Made by a program: the position numbers and the translations under genes
NCBI GenBank assembly: GCA_030248195.1
Contig: JASAND010022292.1
Span: 19,078 to 83,077 of the forward strand
Source of the DNA: Trissonchulus latispiculum
Lineage: Eukaryota > Nematoda > Enoplea > Enoplida > Ironidae
DNA length: 64,000 bases
Direction: 5' to 3'
Notes under the pieces: model-generated
The model's database searches: none
Told to the model about the DNA's origin: nothing
The model's input: only the letters and a program-made list of their open reading frames with translations
Part shown: in pieces, positions 55,128 to 64,000 of the stretch
Numbering within the stretch: the first letter of the stretch is position 1
Layout: every line of letters starts with the position of its first letter

Positions 55128-55268
55128 ATGCAAATTAGGCTAAGATCCTATTTAAACAGCGCAAGTGAGAAACTTCCCGCAGTCTTCGACTGTCAGCAAT
55201 CTAAACGGTTGCAGATTTTTGGGCACCAGTTTAACTTGGGAGTTACACATGGTGCGTTAGGTGATAAG
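55128..55268 (+). CDS. candidate N-terminal exon of channel gene B (HG motif)
   Basis: An ATG at 55128 opens a 47-codon frame ending FNLGVTHGALGDK at a good donor (AAG|GTAATA, phase 0). F-x5-H-G matches the gating HG motif before TM1 in DEG/ENaC channels and is spaced as the F-x5-H in gene A's candidate (7738-7849). The next exon (TM1 of gene B) was not found and the phase differs from gene A's candidate, so support is modest. Confidence 0.35.
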
Positions 55269-56231
55269 GTAATAACTTACGCTGAACATCAAAAGTTCAG
55301 CCCAACTATGGCATGGCAAGTATAGGCCTACTCTTCCTGATCTTTATGTAGATCAGTAAGAAAGAATAGGGAATGGATATCAAAAGAAACAAAGGGAAGT
55401 CAAATGAAATTGTAACGTAAGCCTGAAGCTTCTACACGAGCTTCCAACAATGACAATATTTGTAATTGATTAAATAACAGGTCCACAAAGGAATACTGCC
55501 CCTTTTGGGGCCAACTTGTTTCGTATGAAAATCGAACTGCATCAAATCGAAAATATTTTTGTTGAATCGTTATGATTTATTCATTTGATTCACACTTCGA
55601 TTCAGGAAAAATGGGTACAAATTAAAAGGAGAAGCATGGAGAAATGTGTGAGCGTGTATGTGTGCATATTTGGTGCCTGCATCTTTTCTGTGTGATTGTA
55701 AGACCTGCTATAGAATATTTCGAACCAGCAATCATATTTTCCTTGCCCCTACATTAAGTGCATGCATGGAACATAATTTTATGTTTTGAGCGATTATCCA
55801 GCAATACAATCCTAACGTCCACAGGTAAAAAGACATTACTTCATTGTGTGTCTTTAAGGAAATAAAAAATTGCATTTGTTCTTATCCCGCCAAACATTTT
55901 AGTGTTCTGCTAATCCTTATGCACATTATACCAAAGAATGGGGGCAACATTCTTATAAGCCTAGTTTTCTTGTAATTGCAATTTTGCTGGCTTAATTTTA
56001 TTAATATTAGTCCACATTAATTTTTCCTTTTGTTTGTGGTTCTTTAGTTATCTCTGGTATTTACATTTTTCAGCTTCTTCATTAGTCAATTATATATTGC
56101 GAAAATCTTGACCGTTCAAATCTGCATGCGGAATGCTATATTTACTGAAAACTAGCTTTTGCATAGCGATAGGTAACGTTAACGAATCATGATTGTCTTC
56201 ATGCTAATGCAAGCATATTGATCCCGTTTAT
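55269..56231. other. intron or intergenic, no exon fixed
   Basis: AT-rich. A hydrophobic frame near 56052-56130 (SLVFTFFSFFISQLYIAKIL) resembles a TM1 but has no usable donor in frame. The TM1 exon of gene B therefore remains unassigned. Confidence 0.3.
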
Positions 56232-57250
56232 AATGTGGGTGATAGCGACTGCGCTATCACCCCTTTCCAATATTTATATTTTGTCCCTTTCCCATTTGTC
56301 TCTCAAACTTCCCTAAAAGTCTCTAAAAATTCCCCTTATGTAATTATTGTAATTTATTTGTCATGTCTGGAAAGATGGGTCATGCGCGTCAGCAGACGCT
56401 GACAAACACTGGTTTTTCCATTATGTTTTCTTTTGATGCTGACTCAGACTTGTCTATAGTCTTAGGAGGGAGTTTTGTTTTCCCCGCGAACGGTCGGTCA
56501 CAAATTTTGGGGGCCCCTCCTTGAGTTGTCTCTACGCCTAAAAGTCTTCGTCTGTTTTCCTTTGTTAATACTACATTCTTACTGAACTTTCATCTTAATC
56601 CCAATCTGATTTTAACTATTTTAATCCTAAATTAATTCAACTTCTAACTTATCCGCTTCCCTCACTCGTTCTTATCAGTGGGGCTGTCCCCATTTTTGGC
56701 CTTCTTCCATTCTTCGGCGAGCCATTTCCCCATTTATCTGGTTGGTCCTGCCCTCACCTTTATTTGCAGGTTATCCCCTATTCTTGTGCCCTAAGTCCTG
56801 AGTTTTATTGTTGTTTGTGTTCTACTTGTCGGCGAGTAGCCCGCGTTACTTGTACTGCGCCACGTAGGGTAGCCCGAGTGACAGAAGTTAGTGTTATAAA
56901 CTCCGCCTGCACTTCCGAAATAGATCGCCTGGTTGTCTCCACTGTTATTAGGTATTTTCTATTACTTTTACTGTGGGGTTCGTTATCATTGGGGAAGCTA
57001 GGTAGATTCTGGGATTAGTCCGGAATATCCCGTTTCGCTGAGTAAGTAATTTTCGTGTGAGTTTTTCCAAAATTTCACTAGGCGCACCGTCGGCGTCCCC
57101 AAAAGTTATTCCTTCCCCCGTGGCGAGGTTGGTCGGATTGTGTGAGCCGCCTGGACTAAAGATCTCCACCCGCAGTTGAAGGTTTGCGTTCATTGCGCCA
57201 GTCCTAATTAGTGGAGTTGAGTCAGTGGTTTAAGTCCCTAGCTCAACTCA
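56232..57250 (+). mobile_element. possible LTR and leader of a truncated retroelement
   Basis: 56232-56503 starts TGGGTGATAGCG (with a GTGATAGCG/CGCTATCAC hairpin) and ends GGTCGGTCACA. It is followed a few bases later by TTGGGGGCCCCTCC, reminiscent of a tRNA-Pro-type primer-binding site. Sequence to about 57250 differs in composition from its surroundings and ends near a GAGTTGA...TCAACTC hairpin. No gag or pol motif and no second LTR were seen. Confidence 0.3.
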
Positions 57251-57608
57251 TTACAAGTTTGCTTAAAGCTCGTGCCCCTTACGAATCTAACGTAGTAACT
57301 TCACCTACTTTTAACAATATTGAAAATACAGTTATGCTAGTCCGTAATAATGTAGTACGAACATAAACGAACTGATTGTCATTAGTAACAACTGAATAAA
57401 AACAAAAATTTGTTGACTATGACTATAATTGTGTTTAAATATCTCTTTCGGTTTTCAAGCATTTAATAGTAAATTTCTTTGCATTCCAAGAGTACATAAC
57501 ACATAAGAGTATGACAGCATGTACTTTTGCTAAAATGATTAGTAAGGGACAAGTAGGATTATAAACGCGTTTCAAATCTGAGCACTATTGTCCTGTTACT
57601 TGGTACAG

Positions 57609-57924
57609 GTCTACTGCAGCACGCTGATGCATTACAACTTTATGACAATGGTTACTACTACAGATGGACCTCTCCACCACTTCTGAACAATTGTGGTGGT
57701 GCCTGTGGTGCGCATAGCCTAGTGTGTGGCTTCGGTCCTTGTACAGACAGGTATTTCTTGAAAAAGAAGACAGAGAAGACATCCCTGTGCTACTGTCGAC
57801 TTTGGTGGTACTGACGCACTTGCTTTCCAAGATGATACTTCGTGCTACATCAATATGTGTCAATCCGAACAACAAGACCCCTGTTCCGGTGATAATAATG
57901 GAAACTTTCTATGCAGATGTGTCG
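57609..57924 (+). CDS. channel gene B exon: EGF-like module, frame-broken
   Basis: Acceptor TGGTACAG before 57609 and donor GTCG|GTGCGC after 57924, phase 1 at both ends, as in gene A. The first frame encodes LQHADALQLYDNGYYYRW, then CGGACGAHSLVCGFGPCTDR and runs to TGA at 57812. The second, open from 57762, encodes CATVDFGGTDALAFQDDTSC, INMCQSEQQDPC and NGNFLCRCV. Both halves align with gene A's exon, so a single frameshift lies between 57762 and 57811. It may be a real mutation or a base-calling error in an AAAAAGAAG stretch. Confidence 0.7.
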
Positions 57925-58856
57925 GTGCGCAATTTCAACTTTTTACTAACCATTCCTTGTATCCAAATGAGGAGCCTGCCTTTTTCGCCAAAGTTGGCAC
58001 AGGGGAGCCTCCAACACCCTCATATCTCTAATACACCCATGCTGAATTTCACTATGTCTCAGGGGTTTGTGAAAGACTGCAATTTAAATTTTTTTTGAAG
58101 TTTTGTAAAAGCAAATTTTGAAAGTCTTGAATTTTCTCAATTTTTGGGACTACAACTCTAATTTTTATATTAATTTAAAGCATAGAATGTACTAATCAAC
58201 TAAGTAAGAGTACAACTGTCTAAATTTAATTGTTCGACATGGACATGCTGTAACAATTATGATCAGGGATTTCTGGAAAGCAAAAGAAACGCGAGCATTT
58301 CAGCATTTTAGAAGAAACTTCTTTTTCTGATCTTTTTTACCTTTTTTTAAAAAACATACAAGCTCAATCGTTTGAGAAAAATGTAAATTTTGTCTGACTT
58401 TGTCACAATTTTCAAGTTTGGGCGCCTATTTCTCCCAAACAGAAAGACAAAGAAGTCCTCGGCAATCGTTCCAAAAATGCGTGCGTAAAGCAGCTTCTGA
58501 GTTGCTTGCATGAGCTCGGAGAAATCCGTGTTCAGAACAATCTGGTTGCGAGCTATTCTTAAAATTTCACGCTTTCATTGTTGTGCTAATAGAAAAGTAG
58601 ACACACTTAGACTCATAACATCCTAAAGATTACAAATACCGACGGAGCAGTGCTCTTGAAGCTATCCAAATTTGAGCGGGCTGCACCCTTTGAATTTCAT
58701 TTGAATTGAATCATACCCGGTATGAAAACGAATTTAAGGAATAGGAATATTTATTAGCACCTGTCTGCAAACTACAATTGCTCAATTGCCCAATTGCAAA
58801 TACTCAATTGTTTACAAATGCGTACTGCATTGCATTGCACTGCACGTTATCTTTAG
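57925..58856. other. intron B, no gene
   Basis: AT-rich intron between the EGF-like and Ser-rich exons of gene B; about 0.9 kb against about 10 kb for the same intron in gene A, which has accumulated transposons. Confidence 0.6.
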
Positions 58857-59047
58857 ACACCCTAAAATCCACAAAACTGTTAACAGCAGCCGCTGAAACT
58901 ACTATGCTAAGTACAGTATCTACCACCCCAGAGCACAGTTCCGTTTCTACTTTGATATCCAGTGTATTTTCATCTACACTTTCATCATCATCATCATCAT
59001 CGTCATCATCATCATCGTCATCATCATCATCATCATCATCACCATCG

Positions 59048-59091
<44 letters not shown>

Positions 59092-59548
59092 GTCTTCATC
59101 CTCATCATTAACATCATCACCACCACCATCGTCGACGTCTTCAGTGGCATCATCATCATCATCATCATCATTGGCAGCATCAACATCAACAACATCAACA
59201 ACATCAACATTTTTAGAGCAGCTTCCTGCAATGACATCTCCGTCAGTTTCCTTAGTGTCACCATTCTTTACTACAATACAATCCTCATCGTCTCAGTTGA
59301 CACTGTCCTCCGTACCAGCAACAACGTTATCATCACTACATCTATCGTTGCCGCCTATGTCAACCCAACAATAGCTAACTCTCCAGGACCATTTTTTAAA
59401 ACTAAATCCACATCTGTACAGGCAACTGCAAACAAATCACATGTAACGATGCCTACATTTGCTTTGCTAGCGGACGACGAAAACTTTGGCAATGTTCAAC
59501 ATATGCATACAGTTTATTCCTTACTGCATGCAATGAGTAATACGACGG
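58857..59548 (+). CDS. channel gene B exon: Ser-rich mucin-like domain, frame-broken
   Basis: Acceptor ATCTTTAG before 58857 and donor ACGG|GTACGT after 59548, phase 1 on both sides as in gene A. Encodes TLKSTKLLTAAAETTMLSTV, then long runs of Ser from TCA repeats (about 58981-59172) and LSLPPMSTQQ, where the frame hits TAG (59372-59374). The end of the exon reads in another frame: MPTFALLADDENFGNVQHMH, LLHAMSNTT, similar to gene A's ALWKYLTQPN-type end. A frameshift is therefore needed, most likely in or after the TCA repeat. The domain is about 230 residues, much shorter than in gene A. Confidence 0.65.
58981..59172. repeat. TCA trinucleotide repeat (poly-Ser)
   Basis: TCA units with a few TCG, CCA and TCT variants encode a serine homopolymer in gene B. 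Reverse-strand poly-Met frames are shadows. Confidence 0.9.
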
Positions 59549-60189
59549 GTACGTGCATGTGTCAATCAATAAACAACAACACAAATTTAATTGTATGTCG
59601 AAGGGACATTGTTGGTACTTATTTATCGATAAACTATATTTTCGTTTTCTCCTGCGCTTTCCCCTGCTGCGAGTCAGAACAACAGACCGTATAAGCTTGC
59701 TCGACCAGAACTCCAGCACGAGTTTTTTCTGTTAAACGTGTATTTCAGCGTGCGCAATACTGTAAGAGTCCTATAATTTCAGGGTAACTTCCTTAATGAA
59801 GTTATTTCGTTGGCCGAACTTTCAGCAAACGTAGGTAACGTAATCCATTGTTTTGGCACAAATTTCTTGCTTTGGAAGCAGACAATACTTGTGCAAAATA
59901 AAATCGATAAACACAACTCGTTCACAACAATTTTTCACAACAGACTTCAGGAACATTCTTTAGGCCAAGAAACATCGATCTGATGTTGTCACCCATAGCT
60001 GTTCATATCTGTATTTACTTTGCTGACTTTAGTAAAAAGCAGTTGCGGATTACCAAGACAAGAACCGTAGTGCACAAAGGATGTTGTCAGTTTGATCCAC
60101 TGTATGATGTTCATGTTTTTGAATTAAGAAGAAAAACAAATACTTAACTTGAACGTTCAGAAAATTTATATTTTGAAAACAACTGAATT
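59549..60189. other. intron B, no gene
   Basis: AT-rich intronic sequence; nothing recognised. Confidence 0.5.
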
Positions 60190-60920
60190 TGTTATTAAAG
60201 CTTGGAAGTTTCCGTCTTATTCTACTCGTTGCAGCACTATTTTGTAGAAGTTTCGAAATTTAAATTTAAATCGAAAATAGTAGTGTTATCCCCTACGGTA
60301 TGCAGAATCGAGGGAAAGGACAGGGAAAGCGCAAGACGTGTAAATGAGTCGATTTCCGAGATAGATTTCCTAGGTGTTACGTCCTATCTACAACTATTTT
60401 CTTTGTATACTTAAAACCTGCAAATAACAGCTTGTTTTAATGAGCGGTTCGTGCGTAAGGACCGTTTTTGTGACTTTCCCATGTTCGCTGAATAGCAGGA
60501 TTGTTCCGTTGTACTGAACGATACAGACGTGCTATAATGCTACGTTTAGCATCTCTATTTATTCAAACAGTCCTCCCATGTACACGAAAAATGCATTCTC
60601 TAAGCTGTCTTGCAGTTTTCAAAAACTGTAGTTTTGGGACTGACTGACCCCATCCGTCAAATACCGTGAAGTAAGTTTATTCGACCTGCACAACGGGTTA
60701 CTGGCGGGTCCGCAATTTCTTTATATACTATGTTTAGGATCATAATAAACCTGATTGACAAAATCCCTGACCCCATTCTGAGATATTCGCCCTTTATATT
60801 TTGAAAAATCGTTGATTTGAGCCAAAACAGAGATTAAATCAACTTTAAGCCGCCACAGCCGACTAATGCTAAACGACATTGAGCTAATATTCTGTACATA
60901 TAAACAAGGTAACGTAGCAT
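60190..60920 (+). repeat. dispersed repeat, third copy of the 29745-31410 family
   Basis: Shares, in order, AAAACCTGCAAATA, GCTTGTTTTAATGAGCGG, ACAGACGTG, AAGTAAGTTTATTCG, GCAATTT...TTTAGGATCATAATAAACC, AATCCCTGACCC and GACATTGAGCTAATAT with the arms at 29745-31410. More diverged. It lies in an intron of gene B, as the other two lie in an intron of gene A. Confidence 0.75.
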
Positions 60921-61002
60921 TGTTTATATATTCTGCCAAATCTAAGGAATTTAATTTTTTCCACTTTTCGGCCGTACTTTGGAGCTTCAAATATACTTTT
61001 AG

Positions 61003-61159
61003 AGAAAACGAATGAATTGTCAGTTGCAGCAGGAGCAAAAGAGCTAATTTCCATTTCTTCCGGAAATTTGTCCGAAAAAGCATTGATCCAATTGGGATAT
61101 CAGCCTGATGACATCCTCATTAAATGTTCATTTGATCGCCAGCTATTTCAATGCAAGCA
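61003..61159 (+). CDS. channel gene B exon: start of ENaC core
   Basis: Encodes KTNELSVAAGAKELISISSG, NLSEKALIQLGYQPDDILIK and CSFDRQLFQC, ending at donor CA|GTGAGT in phase 2. It is residue-by-residue similar to gene A's exon 27955-28129. The acceptor could be ACTTTTAG at 61002 (used here) or GGAG a little upstream; both are phase 1. Confidence 0.85.
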
Positions 61160-61590
61160 GTGAGTAAATTTCAAAGGAAACCACTAATGCTTTGTACAGT
61201 TTTACCTTTGGTTCATTAAATAATACAGTGCTTTGCTTTAATTACATAAAATGTGAAACTTGCAACAGAAATTGAAGCAATCGCTTGAAGCTTGATGCTA
61301 AGATATGTATGTACATGTAGTAGCTACCATGCAATAGCTGCACTAACACGCTAATTCAAAGAGAGCTGCTATGTTAACCTCATTCCACATTGTCCATGAA
61401 GGTAGTAAGACTCAGCTGTGTCTGATCATCAACTAAACAAAAGATTTCGTTATAGGACTAGATGATTTGACTCGAGTATTCTGTCTAGATACTTAAAGCT
61501 TTTCAAGAAAGAGAGTAGGCGCGTGCAGCTCAGTAGTTATACGAAATATTACAATTTATTATTGTAATTTAAAATTAGATGCTGTTTTAG

Positions 61591-61697
61591 CCTTTTCAAA
61601 CATCTGTTTCACGACAGCTTAAGTGGAAATTGTTTCTCGACGCATAACTCAAGCGACTGGAGCAATCTAGTGTCATCGAGTTCAGGGGTTGAAGCAG
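61591..61697 (+). CDS. channel gene B exon: ENaC GNC region
   Basis: 107 nt, the same as gene A's exon; phase 2 to phase 1, acceptor GTTTTAG, donor GCAG|GTGCAT. Encodes LFKHLFHDSLSGNCFSTHNS, SDWSNLVSSSSGVEA. Tyr of YGNC is Ser here; Cys and the following pattern are retained. Confidence 0.9.
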
Positions 61698-62358
61698 GTG
61701 CATATGCAATAATACTTAACTTTGCCTCTATTAGTAGAAGTGGTCATTGGCAATTCAAAGTAGAAATTTAATTATGGTCTGAAAATGGTTGAATGAAAAG
61801 TAGATGTAATGCTGCTAGCGACAACGAAAATTGAACGTTCTAAGGCTACAGATTTGTCCGTTGTGGTAATTTTCTTGAAAACTTCTAACTGGCACCTTCT
61901 ATAAGAACGAAGTTTACATCATTGTATTTCGAAGTGCCAACTGATTGATTAATTTCAATGTCTCAATGATGATGACGACACTAAGGATTCTGTTTCAAAT
62001 TTCAAATTTTTTACAATAACTTCGGATGGCAATTATTAATGACTATTAGCATAGTCAAAAAATTATGTTATCCAATTAAAGGGCATGACAGAAGAATTCA
62101 TTGAAGTTGGAAGTACTGGACTAGTCCTTGGACTAGTTGCTTTAACTGAGCATCTGCTCCAATTTCATGAAAGGAGTGCATCAACTTCGATGCAGTCTAC
62201 AGCGCAGTGGGAGACATGATTGTGTGTGATTCGAAAGCATAATTGCGACCAATGACCCTGATATAAAGCACAACTTTCGAAATGTAACATCGGGTTTGAA
62301 CTACTTTTTCAACTACACGGTTTACTTGCTTGTTACTATTTATCTTTGACTATTGAAG
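61698..62358. other. intron B, no gene
   Basis: About 0.66 kb, AT-rich, no repeats recognised. The equivalent intron in gene A is about 8 kb and packed with transposons. Confidence 0.6.
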
Positions 62359-62522
62359 GGCTGAAGACAGTGCTGCGAATTAGCACGGAGGATTACTTGT
62401 CAGTTTCTGAAAGTGCCGGTGCCAAACTGCTGATTAATTGGCCTGCTCCTTACGTCCACATTCAATTAGAAGACCCTGTTGATATTCTCCCTGGGATGCA
62501 TACTAAAATTGCACTGACCGCA
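62359..62522 (+). CDS. channel gene B exon: ENaC G-L-x-x-V-L core
   Basis: 164 nt, identical in length and phase to gene A's exon 36464-36627; donor GCA|GTAAGT. Encodes LKTVLRISTEDYLSVSESAG, AKLLINWPAPYVHIQLEDPV, DILPGMHTKIALTA. Frames continuing past the donor are intronic read-through. Confidence 0.95.
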
Positions 62523-63160
62523 GTAAGTAAAGAGATGGTTCCGCCATTTCTTTTTGTTCTTTTCTTTTTCGTCTATACAATCGATTTGACACTGAACTAT
62601 ATTCGAGCACATACATCTAGAGTTATTCTTAGGCCACACGGCCCAACCATTTTCAGGCCCGTGTGCCCCAAGGTTGCTGTCACAACTGTTTCAAATGCGT
62701 CAACGGAAGCTATATTACCGATTTACTATTGCCAGCACACGTTGAAGAGTCCTTGCGACATGTTTATATAGTGCAGGGACTTTTTCTTAAGTTGAAAGAT
62801 GATCACTTCATTCTTTATATTTTATGATCCAATATATGTAAGCGTACTATTGACCTACAACGTACGCTTTTCATTTAAATTTGATTACTAATTAGATTTG
62901 AGCCTTCTAATTTGTATGTTATTTCTAATATTAATTTGTGTCAAGAAAATGAAGTAATATGATAAATATACTTAGGCTCAGCCTTAGTGACTGCAGGCAT
63001 GCCTTTTTCATTACTTGTTTATAATACCAATTTGGTATTATACTTGTCTCTGAAGTCCTGTGAAATAGCAAAAAACTGGTGAAAACAGATATCCACAATT
63101 AATTAAAATTACAAAAGTATCATGGTTTGAATAAGTTGCAAAAGTGAAGAAATATTATAG
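62523..63160. other. intron B, no gene
   Basis: AT-rich; no repeat or gene recognised. Confidence 0.6.
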
Positions 63161-63256
63161 ACACGATACATTGCGCTGTCTAACAATGGTGGTAGATGTA
63201 TCCATTCGGTGGAGGAGGTTGACCCATACTTCTATTCGTCAGATTATAAAATCTCT
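63161..63256 (+). CDS. channel gene B exon: ENaC knuckle/finger segment
   Basis: 96 nt, phase 0 to phase 0, acceptor ATTATAG, donor TCT|GTAAGC. Encodes TRYIALSNNGGRCIHSVEEV, DPYFYSSDYKIS, aligning without gaps to gene A's exon 37657-37752. Confidence 0.9.
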
Positions 63257-63733
63257 GTAAGCTTAAACAGAATAACTTACCATATTTCTGTAGATGGTAA
63301 AACAGTTTAATCTTTCTTATTTGTTACTGCTTCTTGCTCTTTTACTAGAACTTGTATGTAATGCAAGTACTGCAATGTATCTGCACTAATAAAGTATTTT
63401 TCTTTCTTTTGTTGAACTCAAATGAAATTAAACACTAACAAAAAGGAACAACAATGTAAGGATTTGGTAACCAATGCTACTAAAAGCTTGATACAAAAAA
63501 TTAAATGAATGGAACAAGTATGTTTCATGCCAGACAATCGCTATTGCATCCTGTCATAATTTTTGATATTGTTTTTGCTGACCAATTTCCACATATATTA
63601 TTTTATTTGAAACAAGATTTAGGTTCAATCAGATAGGAATCAGGTACTAAATTTATACAAAATTAAAAATCAAATTAAAATTCAAAATCAATCAATTTTT
63701 TATTTATTGTGCTATTGTATTGCTGTGTTCTAG
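63257..63733. other. intron B, no gene
   Basis: AT-rich; ends with acceptor TTCTAG. Confidence 0.6.
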
Positions 63734-63842
63734 TCGTGTGTGGTGAGTGCTGCTCAGAAGATGTATGTGGATAGCTGTGGTTGCGCTAATCCTAAATTTA
63801 TGCGAGTACAGCATTTACCGCTATGCACATCTGTTGAGGAAA
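63734..63842 (+). CDS. channel gene B exon: ENaC CGC motif
   Basis: 109 nt, phase 0 to phase 1, donor AA|GTACGT. Encodes SCVVSAAQKMYVDSCGCANP, KFMRVQHLPLCTSVEE. It is the last securely assigned exon; the rest of gene B (closing cysteines, TM2) lies beyond the window. Confidence 0.93.
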
Positions 63843-64000
63843 GTACGTAAAATAATTTTTTGCTTACTCCACTTTTGCCTGCAGTACGTACTCCTAACCG
63901 TTTTAATGCTCAAATTCCTAGTTACGCCTGAAGAAGAAGAAGAACGCAGCAACATCTACAACGCTGATTTGTCTACAGCTCTAAACATTAATTTGAAGGT

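Noticed and set aside
56052..56130. TM1 exon of gene B (SLVFTFFSFFISQLYIAKIL)
   Set aside because: Hydrophobic pattern is right, but no donor of the required phase 1 exists before the in-frame stop.
58974..59264. reverse-strand poly-Met frame
   Set aside because: Antisense reading of the TCA repeat.
63922..64000. next exon of gene B (reads TPEEEEERSNIYNADLSTA from a phase 1 acceptor)
   Set aside because: Phase fits, but it lacks the cysteines of gene A's exon 44469-44544 and contains a GAAGAAGAAG simple repeat. The true exon probably lies beyond the window.

Overview
The window is animal nuclear DNA: AT-rich, intron-rich (GT...AG junctions) and heavily invaded by transposable elements. The host genes belong to the DEG/ENaC (amiloride-sensitive sodium channel, ASC) family, which is restricted to metazoans. 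The species cannot be named from sequence alone. All statements come from reading the sequence by eye; no search or alignment program was run.

Two tandem paralogous channel genes lie on the + strand and make up the host content. Gene A can be reconstructed from a TM1 exon near 9.0 kb to a stop codon at 48154-48156. Its exons encode TM1, a cysteine-rich EGF-like module (12.05 kb), a Thr/Ser mucin-like exon of about 5.3 kb (22.5-27.8 kb), and then the ENaC extracellular core and TM2 in ten small exons. Splice phases agree at every junction from the TM1 exon to the stop, giving a predicted protein of about 2257 residues. Gene B (about 55.1 or 57.6 kb to beyond the window end) repeats the order: candidate HG-motif exon, EGF-like exon, Ser-rich exon, then ENaC core exons. 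Several B exons have exactly the length of their A counterparts (107, 96 and 109 nt). In B the mucin-like region is a poly-Ser (TCA) tract, not Thr repeats, and its two 5' module exons each carry a frame break.

Nearly everything else is mobile DNA between genes or in introns. 1.3-6.8 kb: decayed Ty3/gypsy element. 8.5-10.4 kb: Harbinger-like MITE and a TTAA-flanked transposon. 14.8-21.1 kb: BEL/Pao element (- strand) between 234-bp direct repeats. 28.9-31.4 kb: foldback element and a large inverted repeat. 31.7-35.4 kb: a tRNA-derived SINE and two non-LTR retrotransposons. 36.8-39.1 kb: three MITEs and a SINE. 40.07-44.24 kb: a Merlin/IS1595-like transposon with ~260-bp terminal inverted repeats and extra ORFs, filling one intron of gene A. 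48.66-50.61 kb, just 3' of gene A: a nested ~1.95-kb palindrome with two head-to-head tRNA-like SINE copies. 51.5-53.0 kb: non-LTR remnant and a tandem repeat. 56.2-57.2 kb: possible LTR fragment.

The most notable item is the channel architecture: a DEG/ENaC subunit whose extracellular side has an EGF-like module and a huge mucin-like domain between TM1 and the finger/knuckle core, in two tandem copies, with both extra modules on phase 1-1 exons suited to exon shuffling. A gated channel carrying its own mucin tether would fit mechanical or surface sensing, but that is inference.
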